In this document: positions 1 through 6,184 of the stretch, one piece after another
Numbering within the stretch: the first letter of the stretch is position 1
How the letters are laid out: every line of letters begins with the position of its first letter
Assembly (NCBI GenBank): GCA_034437455.1
Contig: DAOTUB010000081.1
Location: forward strand, 1 to 6,663
Direction of reading: 5' to 3'
Length of the DNA: 6,663 nucleotides
DNA from: DAOTUB01 sp034437455
GTDB lineage: Bacteria; Chloroflexota; Anaerolineae; B4-G1
The notes under the pieces: generated by a model
The model's database searches: none
Seen by the model: the letters and a program-made list of their open reading frames with translations, nothing else
What the model was told of the DNA's origin: nothing
Position numbers and translations under genes: made by a program

Positions 1-672
1 TCGCTCGACCTGGTGGTGACGGATACCGAGACGGCGCTCGACGAGATCAACGACCTGGTGGATGAATTGGAAGGCTACGTCGTTGAGTCGAACGTCTACA
101 AGTACCAGGAGGGGTTGCAGGCCCACGTCACGCTGCGCATCCCCGCCGAAAGTCTCGACGGCGCGCTGACCCGCTTCCGCGCTCTGGCGACGGAGGTGCG
201 GAGCGAGAATATCTCGGGCCAGGACGTGACGGAAGAGTACGTCGATCTCCGCTCTCGCCTGCGCTATCTGGAGGCGACCGAGACGCGATTGCTCGAATTC
301 CTGGAGGAAGCAGAAGATACCGAGGCCGCTCTCGCCGTCTACGAGCAGTTGCAGCGGATCCAGGCCGACATCGAGCACGTCAAAGGGCGGATGCAGTACC
401 TGGAGCAGTCGGCGGCGATGGCGACGGTCAACATCAACCTCACGCCCGACGAGCTGGCGCAGCCGATCCAGGTGGGCGGCTGGCACCCTGAGGGCACGTT
501 GCGCGATTCGTTTCAGACCCTCGTCCGCGCGCTGCAATTCCTGGTGGACGCGCTCATCGTCATCGTCGTCCTCGTCATCCCGATCCTGGTCGTGATCGCC
601 ATCCCCTTCGCTGTGTTATTCTTCGTGGTGCGGGCCATCCTCCAGCGGCGGCGCGCACGCAAGGTGAAGTAG
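1..672 (+). CDS. DUF4349 domain membrane protein (5'-truncated)
   Basis: The frame is already open at base 1 and ends at TAG 670-672, so 223 C-terminal residues are visible and the start lies outside the window. The visible part begins inside a compact domain with 'GYVVES' and 'VTLRIPAESLDGALTRF', continues through 'DVTEEYVDLRSRLRYLEATE', and then forms a charged heptad-like helical stretch (about residues 72-145, rich in E, L, R and Q) ending in 'MATVNINL'. This order is characteristic of DUF4349 proteins. A strongly hydrophobic segment follows at about residues 177-210 (I/V/L/F-rich, with two prolines), then a basic tail 'RRRARKVK', which predicts a membrane anchor with a cytoplasmic C-terminus and the coiled-coil domain outside. 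Family members usually start with a lipoprotein or signal sequence, which would be in the missing part. The molecular function is unknown; an envelope role is inference. The gene converges on the SAM synthetase gene. Confidence 0.88.
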   Translation, partial: SLDLVVTDTETALDEINDLVDELEGYVVESNVYKYQEGLQAHVTLRIPAESLDGALTRFRALATEVRSENISGQDVTEEYVDLRSRLRYLEATETRLLEFLEEAEDTEAALAVYEQLQRIQADIEHVKGRMQYLEQSAAMATVNINLTPDELAQPIQVGGWHPEGTLRDSFQTLVRALQFLVDALIVIVVLVIPILVVIAIPFAVLFFVVRAILQRRRARKVK

Positions 673-690
673 ATTGAGCAACAACATGCC

Positions 691-724
691 AACGAGGGAC
701 TCCTACCCATAGGAGTCCCTCGTT
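691..724. terminator. Bidirectional hairpin terminator between convergent genes
   Basis: A perfect 15-bp inverted repeat, AACGAGGGACTCCTA (691-705) and TAGGAGTCCCTCGTT (710-724), is separated by a 4-base loop CCCA. It begins 19 bases after the stop codon of the DUF4349 gene and ends 2 bases before the stop codon of the minus-strand SAM synthetase gene. It is therefore placed to end transcripts from both sides. Neither side has a long T tract, so it may act with Rho or mainly as a 3'-end stabiliser. Confidence 0.8.
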
Positions 725-726
725 CG

Positions 727-1950
727 TTACCAGACCAACAGTTCGCCCTGCGTCAGGCGGTCGGTGAAACGCTGGATGCCGGCCAGTTGTCGATCGATCA
801 CCTGGGCGACTGAATCCCGCACATCCTCCAGACCAACCCCCTCGGCTAGGATGACCTGGGCAGCGGCCATCAAGGGCTGGTCAATCGGCTGGCCGATCTG
901 GCTGCAGAGCCAGACCGTCACCTCGCGGATGCCCTCAACCTCCGCGTAGATGTGGTTGGCGACCTCGTGGCTGAGGAGGTTATAGATCTTGCCCACGTGG
1001 CTGACGGGGTTCTTGCCCGCCGCCGCCTCGGTGGTGGAGGGACGGTTGAAGGCGATGACGCCGTTGACCCGGTTGCCGCGCCCCACCTGCCCGCCGTCGC
1101 CCCCCTCGGCTGACGTGCCGAGCACCGTCAAGTACATCCCCCCCGCGCCACGCCCCGGCTCGTCCAGCGTGTTGATGTCCACAGTGACCTTGTCAATCGT
1201 CTTGCGCTGCCGCTCGACGAACGTCTTGAGGTCATCGTGGATGGCGGCCTTGCGCTCAAAGTAGGCCTTCTCGTCGGCGATGAACCGATCCACAAAGGCC
1301 AGCGCGACGGTCAATGTGAGATGGTGGCCGAAGCGGTAGCCCATCACCTTGATGTCCTCGCCGCAGGCCGGGAAGGCGGCCTTGAAAGCCGTCGAGTTCA
1401 GGTAACGCTCGACGGCGATGACCAGTTTCTCCGTCTCCGAAAGCGGCGCATAGCCCACGCCCGCCGAGGTATCGTTGGCGCCCATGACCTCGCGGGCAAA
1501 GATGTCGGTCAGTTCCGGCGAGCCGGGTTTGATCTCGTTCTGGAACACGACGTGAGTGTTGGGGTCCAGGAAACGGAGGTTGCCCCGCAGCCAGTTTTTG
1601 GCCGTGGCCTCGGCGATCTCCCCCACGGGGATGCGCACCCCTTTGTACTCGTAGGTGGCGCGATCGCCAAAGATGAGGCGCATCGGCTCGTCCACCGTGC
1701 CGCCGCCCAGAGCAGGACTGGTGCCGCCAGCCACCAGGAGCCCTTTGTCAATATTGTGATGCAGGATGCGCCCAAAATGATCCATATAGGCACGGCACAG
1801 CTCGACGCTCACGCCGTCCATGATCGCGTCGCAGATCGAGTCGGGATGGCCGACCCCCTTGCGCTCCACCAACTCGGTGGGTTGCTCCTCCATCGGCAAG
1901 TTGGGCACTGCCTCGACAAAGATATTGCGAGATTTTTTCTTCTTTGCCAT
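727..1950 (-). CDS. mat: Archaeal-type S-adenosylmethionine synthetase (methionine adenosyltransferase)
   Basis: This cytosolic enzyme makes S-adenosylmethionine from methionine and ATP, releasing phosphate and pyrophosphate. The 407-aa product matches the archaeal family (COG1812/PF01941), not bacterial MetK, in both length and motifs. These are 'ERKGVGHPDSICD' (29-41), 'HHNIDKGLLVAGG' (64-76), a GGG turn (82-84), 'GDRAT' (95-99), 'NDTSAGVGYAPLSETE' (159-174), the glycine-rich 'GTSAEGGDGGQVGRGNRVNG' (278-297) and 'GKNPVSHVGKIYN' (312-324). The N-terminus adds a lysine-rich 'MAKKKKSR'. The ATG at 1948-1950 has a strong Shine-Dalgarno AAGGAGAG (1965-1958) at suitable spacing. The gene starts 41 bp after the stop of the BTAD regulator on the same strand, with no hairpin between, so co-transcription is likely. 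The frame is intact and no motif looks broken. Substrate and reaction come from family knowledge. Confidence 0.96.
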   Translation of the reverse strand: MAKKKKSRNIFVEAVPNLPMEEQPTELVERKGVGHPDSICDAIMDGVSVELCRAYMDHFGRILHHNIDKGLLVAGGTSPALGGGTVDEPMRLIFGDRATYEYKGVRIPVGEIAEATAKNWLRGNLRFLDPNTHVVFQNEIKPGSPELTDIFAREVMGANDTSAGVGYAPLSETEKLVIAVERYLNSTAFKAAFPACGEDIKVMGYRFGHHLTLTVALAFVDRFIADEKAYFERKAAIHDDLKTFVERQRKTIDKVTVDINTLDEPGRGAGGMYLTVLGTSAEGGDGGQVGRGNRVNGVIAFNRPSTTEAAAGKNPVSHVGKIYNLLSHEVANHIYAEVEGIREVTVWLCSQIGQPIDQPLMAAAQVILAEGVGLEDVRDSVAQVIDRQLAGIQRFTDRLTQGELLVW

Positions 1951-1991
1951 CGATTCACTCTCCTTGATTTTTCAGATCATACGGATACCGA

Positions 1992-4900
1992 CTATTGGTA
2001 CTCTTCGAGCAACGTCTTGGCTTGTTTTAGATCCAGCGTATCGAATCCCTCGGTGAACCAGCCGTAGGTCTCGGCCAGGAGCTGTCGGACCTCCTCTCGC
2101 TTGCCTCGCCTTTGCCACAGATGACACAGAATCATCACCGCTCGCAATTCCCACGATTTGGCCCGCTGGCGACGGGCGATCTCGATGGCCTGGCACAGAC
2201 AATCATTTGCCTCAGCTTGATCATCCTCTCCTAGCATCAGCAACAACTCCCCTTTGCGCAGATAAAGGTCTGCCTCAAAGTGACGCTCACCAGTTTCCTC
2301 CACCAGCGCCAGCGCCTCCGCTATCACACGTAGCCCTTCTTCGCTCTCTCCTGCATTTCTACAGGCCTCGGCAAAACTGGCAAGCTGCTGTGTGTGGGAT
2401 GCAATGATGCCCACAGATTTGCACGCAGTCACCCCCTCGCGCAGGCTGGCGAGACCTTCTTTCATCCGCCCCAGTTCCGTTAACACTCGACCTTTCACAC
2501 ACATTCCCCAGGCCTGGTACAGTGCAAACCCCTGCTCTTCCCAAAGTTGCAACAACATCTCCGCTTCTTCCAGTGCGGCTTCGTACCGCCCACAGCGCAG
2601 ATGAATGACACAACCGGCGATGCCCAGAGCAAAACCCAGGCTGTAAGGGTGATCCAATTCACGCGCCAGGGTGATCACCTCGCTGGTTCGTCGTAGTGCC
2701 TGATCTGGATACCCCAGGAACCACAAAATCCAGCTTAAATATGCCAGGCAGGTCACCTTCAGGTCCTGTCCGATGGGAATGGCCAGAGAATGGTGCTGTT
2801 GCGGATCGTAGCCAGAGAGACCATGCTCGAGATGGACCTTGGCTCGTGTGAATTCTCCCAGATACAGCAGGGATATCCCCAACGTCGCGTGGGCCACGGC
2901 CATCTGTGCCGGATCGTCCATCTGACGGGCGAGTGTGATGAGTTGCTCTGCCAGATCGAACGCCTTCCGATGTTTTGCCCGTGGCATATCAAAGCTCCAT
3001 TGCAGAAGCAGCGATTGAAAGATATCTGACGCTTTGCCGATCTGCCGGCACAGTTCGCGGGCGCGGGCGTAGGCGCGGCCTCGTTCTGGCGCTCCATAGC
3101 TCTTGAGCGCCTGAAGCGGCGTACCCAGCGCGATTTGCAGCGCCAGCTCTCGCCGGGCGCGCTCGGGCGAGTCCGGCTGGGTTCTGAGCAACTCGATTCC
3201 TCGCGTGTAGTGTGCGATGGCCTCTTGATGGGCGGACATCCGCACGGCTCTCTTCCCTGCCTGGAGCAGGTAGTCTGCCGCCTCGTTCACCATACCCGCC
3301 GCCTCAAAGTGACGGGCCAGGTGTACGACCACGGCTGGCGAAACGGCGCCAGCTTGAGTCTCACTCCCCTCGTACAGCGTTTCCAATGCACGTCCCACGG
3401 CCTCGTGCAGGCGCGCTCGCTCTACCTCGTCCAGGCGATTGTACAGGTATTTCTGGAACAGGTAATGCCGGAAGCGATAGCGGGACAACCGCTGCCCGTT
3501 CAACCGTTGCAGGCTCTGGGCCACCACCAGGCGATGTTGCTTGCTCAGCGCGCCGCTCAATCGCCGTGCGATCTCGCCTTCGTCAAGTCCTTGCACGCGA
3601 GCTATCACCTCGACGGTGAAATCTCCCCCCTCCACGCTGGCCGCTTCCAACGTCGTCTGCCATTCCTCTGGCAATCGGCCAAGGCGCTCTGCGATGACGG
3701 CTTCCACCCGCGCCGGAAGTTTCCCCCAATCCAAGGTTGGCCCCTCTATCCATCGTCCCGTCTCGTCCCGTACCAGATCGCCCCGCTCTTGCAAGCCCCG
3801 CAGCAACTCGACGGTAAAGAGTGGATGGCCGGCGGTATGTTGATAGAGCGTCTCACGGAACGCGGCGCTCAGGCGATTCGGCTCACTATCCAGAAAGGTC
3901 TCTACAAACTGCCGCCCGTCAGCCTGAGCCAGATCCACCTGGATGTCCCCAAAATCGCGTTGGAATTCGTTGATGATCGGTTCCAGAGGATGACGTTCTC
4001 CGCTGCGTCCCAGCGCCACTTCTCCCGGCCGGTAGGCGCCTGCGATCAGAATGCGCTGGCCCGCCAGCCGTCGCCCTAGGTGAAAGAGCAGGCTGATGGA
4101 ACCGGCGTCCGCCCACTGCAAATCATCCAGCACGAGGATTAACGGATGTCGGTGCGCCAGGCTTTGCAACACTCTGGTGATCTGCTCGAACAGATCCGCC
4201 TGCTGTAGATCGGCCTGGAGCGCCGCGCGTTGCACCAGGTCTTCCAGTCGGGTGCGCCAGATCGCGCCTGGAGGCGCAAAAGCCTCCACGCGCAGCGCCA
4301 GGGCCGCTCCGGGTACAAAGAGGTTGATCAAGTTCGGACCGGCGTCCACCAAAGCCTGCACCGCATCGGGCAGAGCGGCCCACAGACGAAGGGCGTGTTC
4401 GCGCGTGATGGCGCCGCCCGCCCGCTTGGCCTCGATGTCGCCGGTGAGCAGTTGCACGATCTCGCGGAAGGGCAGATAAGGGTCGCCGATGCCGGTGTGC
4501 GCGTTGCAGCTTCCACTGACCGAGACAACACCGCCGTGCGTTTCCATAGTCCGCCGGATGAACTCATTCACCAGCGCAGTCTTGCCGCTGCCCGCGTCGC
4601 CGGTGACGAAAACCACCCGGCCATGGCCCGCAAGCGCCACTTCGAGAAACTCGTCCAGTTGGGCCAGTTCGCGCTCCCGGCCCACAAATGGAGAGAGAGA
4701 GGGAGAGGGGGGCAAGGGAAAGGGGAGCATGGAGGAGTCTCTCTGTCTTTCTGTTTCCTTGTCTCCCAGTCTCCCGTTGCGGATGCTCTCGTACAGCGCC
4801 GTGGTCTCTCGCGTAGGCTCAACGCTCAACTCCTCGGCCAGCAGACGGCGGCAGGTCTCGTACTGGGCCAGGGCGGCGCTCCGTTGGCCGCTGAACGCAA

Positions 4901-5558
4901 GCAAGCGCATCAACTGTTGGTGAGCTTCTTCTTGCCAGGGTTCCAGTTCGAGTTGTCGCCGGACGCAGTGTTGGGCCTGTTCGTATTCGCCGCGCTGCTC
5001 GTGAACCGCTGCCAGGCGGTCAAGCGCGGATAACATCTGCCGACCGAGCTGCTCTCGTTTGAACAGCGCCCATTCCTCGAAAGCGGGGCTATCCCCGACG
5101 GAGAATCCCTCCAGAAAAGAACCTCGGTACAGAGAAACAGCGAGTTGTAAGCTGCGGACTGCCGATTCGCTGACCCTTCGGCCGCGCTCAGGGCAGGCTC
5201 GCCGATTCGCTGACTCGCTGATTCGTTTCTCAAAGACCTCCACATCGAGGGTGTAGTCGCTTTCCCGATTGAACTGGAGCGTGCGGCGCGTGATCAACAG
5301 GAAAGGGGGATCCGCCTCGCGGTCGCCGATACGGTTGCGCAGATTGTAGAGAGCGTAGCGCAGGTTGGCAAGGGCGCTCCGCTTGCCTCGCCCGGGCCAC
5401 AGCAGTTCGGCCAGCGCCTCGCGGCGATGCACGCGATCCGCTTCGACGGCCAGGTAAGCCAGCAGCACTCGGACTTTGTTGGATTCAAAGTCTGTGACCG
5501 GTTTCTCATCCAGCGTCACCTGGAAGAGTCCCAGCAAAGAGAGCGAGAGACGAGCCAT
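1992..5558 (-). CDS. SARP/AfsR-like regulator: wHTH-BTAD-ATPase-TPR (1188 aa)
   Basis: This is a large cytoplasmic signal-transducing transcription factor. Domains in order: an OmpR-type winged helix (about 1-100; 'LSLLGLFQVTLDEKPV', 'REALAELLWPG', 'ANLRYALYNLRNRIG'); a bacterial transcriptional activation (BTAD) domain (about 105-260; 'LDVEVFE', 'VSLYRGSFLEGF', 'YETCRRLLAEELSVEPTRET'); a low-complexity linker (262-290); an AAA/STAND-type ATPase with 'PFVGRERELAQLDEFL', Walker A 'GDAGSGKT' (320-327) and Walker B 'LILVLDDLQWAD' (473-484); then a long helical TPR-like tail to 'LLEEYQ'. The tail resembles that of COG3899-type predicted ATPases often fused to adenylate/guanylate cyclases ('GEFTRAKVHLEHGLSGYDPQQHHSLA', 'LWFLGYPDQALRR'), but no cyclase domain is present. 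I chose ATG 5556-5558: it has AAAGGA six bases upstream, the protein then begins as wHTH proteins do, and the longer TTG frame (5639) starts inside the -35 box. The BTAD domain carries an in-frame repeat insertion (about 112-135). Ligand and targets are unknown. The likely downstream partner gene is the SAM synthetase. Confidence 0.9.
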   Translation of the reverse strand: MARLSLSLLGLFQVTLDEKPVTDFESNKVRVLLAYLAVEADRVHRREALAELLWPGRGKRSALANLRYALYNLRNRIGDREADPPFLLITRRTLQFNRESDYTLDVEVFEKRISESANRRACPERGRRVSESAVRSLQLAVSLYRGSFLEGFSVGDSPAFEEWALFKREQLGRQMLSALDRLAAVHEQRGEYEQAQHCVRRQLELEPWQEEAHQQLMRLLAFSGQRSAALAQYETCRRLLAEELSVEPTRETTALYESIRNGRLGDKETERQRDSSMLPFPLPPSPSLSPFVGRERELAQLDEFLEVALAGHGRVVFVTGDAGSGKTALVNEFIRRTMETHGGVVSVSGSCNAHTGIGDPYLPFREIVQLLTGDIEAKRAGGAITREHALRLWAALPDAVQALVDAGPNLINLFVPGAALALRVEAFAPPGAIWRTRLEDLVQRAALQADLQQADLFEQITRVLQSLAHRHPLILVLDDLQWADAGSISLLFHLGRRLAGQRILIAGAYRPGEVALGRSGERHPLEPIINEFQRDFGDIQVDLAQADGRQFVETFLDSEPNRLSAAFRETLYQHTAGHPLFTVELLRGLQERGDLVRDETGRWIEGPTLDWGKLPARVEAVIAERLGRLPEEWQTTLEAASVEGGDFTVEVIARVQGLDEGEIARRLSGALSKQHRLVVAQSLQRLNGQRLSRYRFRHYLFQKYLYNRLDEVERARLHEAVGRALETLYEGSETQAGAVSPAVVVHLARHFEAAGMVNEAADYLLQAGKRAVRMSAHQEAIAHYTRGIELLRTQPDSPERARRELALQIALGTPLQALKSYGAPERGRAYARARELCRQIGKASDIFQSLLLQWSFDMPRAKHRKAFDLAEQLITLARQMDDPAQMAVAHATLGISLLYLGEFTRAKVHLEHGLSGYDPQQHHSLAIPIGQDLKVTCLAYLSWILWFLGYPDQALRRTSEVITLARELDHPYSLGFALGIAGCVIHLRCGRYEAALEEAEMLLQLWEEQGFALYQAWGMCVKGRVLTELGRMKEGLASLREGVTACKSVGIIASHTQQLASFAEACRNAGESEEGLRVIAEALALVEETGERHFEADLYLRKGELLLMLGEDDQAEANDCLCQAIEIARRQRAKSWELRAVMILCHLWQRRGKREEVRQLLAETYGWFTEGFDTLDLKQAKTLLEEYQ
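4689..4775 (-). repeat. Purine/pyrimidine low-complexity tract encoding the BTAD-ATPase linker
   Basis: On the plus strand, bases 4690-4737 are almost all purine (GAGAGAGAGGGAGAGGGG, then AAGGGAAAGGGG), and bases 4738-4775 are almost all pyrimidine with a TCTCTGTCTTTCTGTTTCCTTGTCTCC-like pattern (here split as CTCTGTCTTTCTGTTTCC and TTGTCTCCCAGTCTCCC). In the regulator this encodes residues 262-290, a 'GDKETERQRD' stretch followed by a proline/serine-rich 'PLPPSPSLSP' stretch. It joins the BTAD domain to the ATPase and fits neither. It reads as an expanded simple sequence tolerated in a flexible linker. Confidence 0.7.
5161..5225. repeat. Composite short repeat inserted in frame in the BTAD domain
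   Basis: The 14-mer GCCGATTCGCTGAC occurs at 5161-5174 and again at 5201-5214, flanking a GC-rich 26-bp core (5175-5200) that contains the palindrome CGGCCG and CGCTCAGGGCAGGC. The second copy continues into further 8-bp-period copies: GATTCGCT (5204-5211), GACTCGCT (5212-5219) and GATTCG (5220-5225). On the regulator strand this encodes 'RISESANRRACPERGRRVSESA' in two joined pieces, 'RISESANRR' and 'ACPERGRRVSESA'. It falls between the BTAD landmarks 'DVEVFE' and 'VSLYRGSFLEGF'. Short peptides such as PERGRRV and RISESAN are, from memory, common repeat-derived inserts in Chloroflexota proteins; this was not checked by search. Confidence 0.75.
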
Positions 5559-5564
5559 CCTTTG

Positions 5565-5570
5565 TCCTTT
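5565..5570 (-). promoter_or_regulatory. Ribosome binding site deciding the regulator start
   Basis: AAAGGA on the minus strand ends six bases before the ATG at 5558. The alternative upstream TTG at 5639 has no leader in the transcript predicted from the promoter at 5611-5639. This site therefore fixes the 1188-aa start. Confidence 0.7.
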
Positions 5571-5610
5571 GATACCTTTGATAAAGTGGAGCGCGATCTC
5601 GTATGATAGC

Positions 5611-5639
5611 ATTATATAATATCGGGGGAGAATGATCAA
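5611..5639 (-). promoter_or_regulatory. Sigma70-like promoter of the regulator-SAM synthetase operon
   Basis: On the minus strand, -35 TTGATC (5639-5634) and -10 TATAAT (5616-5611) are separated by exactly 17 bp. The predicted transcription start near 5604 gives a leader of about 45 bases before the ATG at 5558. The surroundings are AT-rich compared with the rest of the window. The -35 directly adjoins the tandem repeats that start at 5641, so a protein bound there could activate or block this promoter. Confidence 0.72.
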
Positions 5640-5640
5640 C

Positions 5641-5674
5641 TCCCCACGTTTTCCCCACGTTCTCCTCTACGTTC
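5641..5674 (+). promoter_or_regulatory. Three tandem direct repeats, candidate SARP-type operator
   Basis: TCCCCACGTTT (5641-5651), TCCCCACGTTC (5652-5662) and a degenerate TCCTCTACGTTC (5663-5674) lie head to tail with 11- then 12-bp period. The shared ACGTT cores start at 5646, 5657 and 5669. The array fills the space between the -35 of the leftward promoter and the extended -10 of the rightward promoter. SARP-family winged-helix regulators are known to bind direct heptamer repeats at 11-bp period just upstream of a -10 box. The match in geometry is seen in the sequence; that the divergent BTAD regulator binds here is inference. Confidence 0.6.
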
Positions 5675-5677
5675 GGT

Positions 5678-5686
5678 TGGTATAAT
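5678..5686 (+). promoter_or_regulatory. Extended -10 promoter reading rightwards
   Basis: TGGTATAAT (5678-5686) is a perfect extended -10 box. No good -35 hexamer lies 16-18 bp upstream (ACGTTC/CGTTCT only), and that space is occupied by the tandem repeats. This looks like an activator-dependent promoter. Transcription from about 5693 would give a leader of about 200 bases, including the large hairpin, before the small gene at 5894. Confidence 0.55.
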
Positions 5687-5744
5687 AAACATGGTATGTA
5701 TTTTTCACGATGTCATTAGTACACAATGAGATTTCATCGATTTA

Positions 5745-5856
5745 CGTCATTCCGAGCGACCAACGGAAGTCGAGGAATCTCCGCGGATCGTTGTGTCCGC
5801 GAAAACGGAGATTCCTCGACTCCACTACGCTCCGCTCCCTTCCGCTCGGAATGACG
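5745..5856. repeat. Nested inverted repeat, MITE/REP-like dispersed element
   Basis: The outer arms CGTCATTCCGAGCG (5745-5758) and CGCTCGGAATGACG (5843-5856) are perfect 14-bp complements. The inner arms GTCGAGGAATCTCCG (5769-5783) and CGGAGATTCCTCGAC (5806-5820) are perfect 15-bp complements. The apex has CGCGGA/TCCGCG (5782-5787, 5796-5801). The spacers between outer and inner arms differ in length (10 versus 22 bases), which suggests a decayed or deleted left arm. No coding capacity or transposase is present. 'CGTCATTCCGAGCG...GAGGAATCTC' resembles a family of dispersed hairpin elements in environmental bacterial genomes (from memory). As RNA it would form a long stem in the leader of the downstream genes. 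Confidence 0.8.
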
Positions 5857-5893
5857 AGCGCCTCAAAGTCTCGTTGTAATATTAGGAGCAACT

Positions 5894-6106
5894 GTGACCA
5901 CCGAGCAACGACGTTATCTCGCCTACATGCTGCGCCTGTGGGAGGTCAGCAACGATGGACAGTTGGACTGGCGGGCTTCGCTGGAAAGCCCCCACACCGG
6001 CGAGCGCCACGGGTTCGCCAACCTGGAGGCGCTTCTTGGGTTTCTAGAGGAAAAGGCGGAAAGGACGCCCACGGATTCAGAGGGCAACACAAAAAAGGAG
6101 GATTGA
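5894..6106 (+). CDS. Small hypothetical protein, 70 aa ('WRASLESP...GFANLEALLGFLEE')
   Basis: It starts at GTG 5894-5896 with AGGAG (5884-5888) five bases upstream and ends at TGA 6104-6106. The product is soluble and acidic at its C-terminus, with no signal peptide or membrane segment. It runs 'TTEQRRYLAYMLRLWEVSNDG', then 'LDWRASLESPHTGERHGFANLEALLGFLEE', then a disordered charged tail 'KAERTPTDSEGNTKKED'. The central pattern, a tryptophan-containing strand 'WRASLES' followed by 'TGERxGFANLEALxxFL', is one I recognise from small uncharacterised Chloroflexota proteins, where it often sits near large BTAD/LuxR-type regulators or surface proteins. Its function is unknown. Its last codons contain the Shine-Dalgarno of the next gene (AGGAGG, 6096-6101), pointing to a two-gene operon with possible translational coupling. 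Confidence 0.78.
   Translation: MTTEQRRYLAYMLRLWEVSNDGQLDWRASLESPHTGERHGFANLEALLGFLEEKAERTPTDSEGNTKKED
6096..6101 (+). promoter_or_regulatory. Alternative ribosome binding site for an upstream start at 6110
   Basis: AGGAGG sits eight bases before ATG 6110-6112, which is in frame with the exported protein and would add 25 hydrophilic residues ('MHAKREINRGNHALTNRL...'). It competes with the site at 6171. The extension would bury the signal peptide, so I prefer the downstream start. The strength of this site still deserves a note. Confidence 0.45.
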
Positions 6107-6170
6107 GCGATGCACGCGAAACGTGAAATCAACAGGGGAAATCATGCTTTGACCAACCGTTTATCTGCAC

Positions 6171-6179
6171 AAGGAGGTG
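6171..6179 (+). promoter_or_regulatory. Ribosome binding site deciding the exported-protein start
   Basis: AAGGAGGTG is a nine-base perfect match to the anti-Shine-Dalgarno region, placed five bases before ATG 6185-6187. It supports the start that gives a normal signal peptide. Confidence 0.75.
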
Positions 6180-6184
6180 CAAAG

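Noticed and set aside
1976..1981. TATGAT on the minus strand just upstream of the SAM synthetase gene as a possible own promoter
   Set aside because: No -35-like hexamer is found at 16-18 bp. Read-through from the regulator is the simpler explanation.
1237..2067. 276-codon open frame on the plus strand antisense to the SAM synthetase
   Set aside because: The minus strand encodes a complete, motif-perfect enzyme here. The antisense frame has no recognisable domain, and its composition follows from codon bias of the real gene.
3135..4079. 314-codon plus-strand open frame antisense to the regulator
   Set aside because: It lies wholly within the ATPase/TPR coding region of the regulator, begins without a ribosome binding site and has no family features. 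The same applies to 4230-5033.
1992..5558. Class III adenylate/guanylate cyclase, suggested by the COG3899-like tail
   Set aside because: No cyclase catalytic domain is present. The N-terminus is a winged helix plus BTAD, so the protein is a transcriptional regulator sharing only the ATPase-TPR part.
5559..5639. Longer regulator start at TTG 5639 (27 extra residues)
   Set aside because: The TTG is itself part of the -35 box TTGATC. The added residues do not resemble a winged-helix N-terminus, and a better ATG with ribosome binding site is at 5558.
5851..5880. Promoter-like ATGACG (5851-5856) and TGTAAT (5875-5880), 18 bp apart, formed by the end of the hairpin element
   Set aside because: Transcription would start at about 5887, inside the AGGAG of the small gene, leaving no usable leader. 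Both boxes are mediocre.
5710..6126. 138-codon plus-strand frame running through the hairpin element and the small gene
   Set aside because: It crosses the non-coding inverted repeat and overlaps the better supported GTG-started frame with its ribosome binding site. The composition is arginine/serine-rich, as in a shadow frame.
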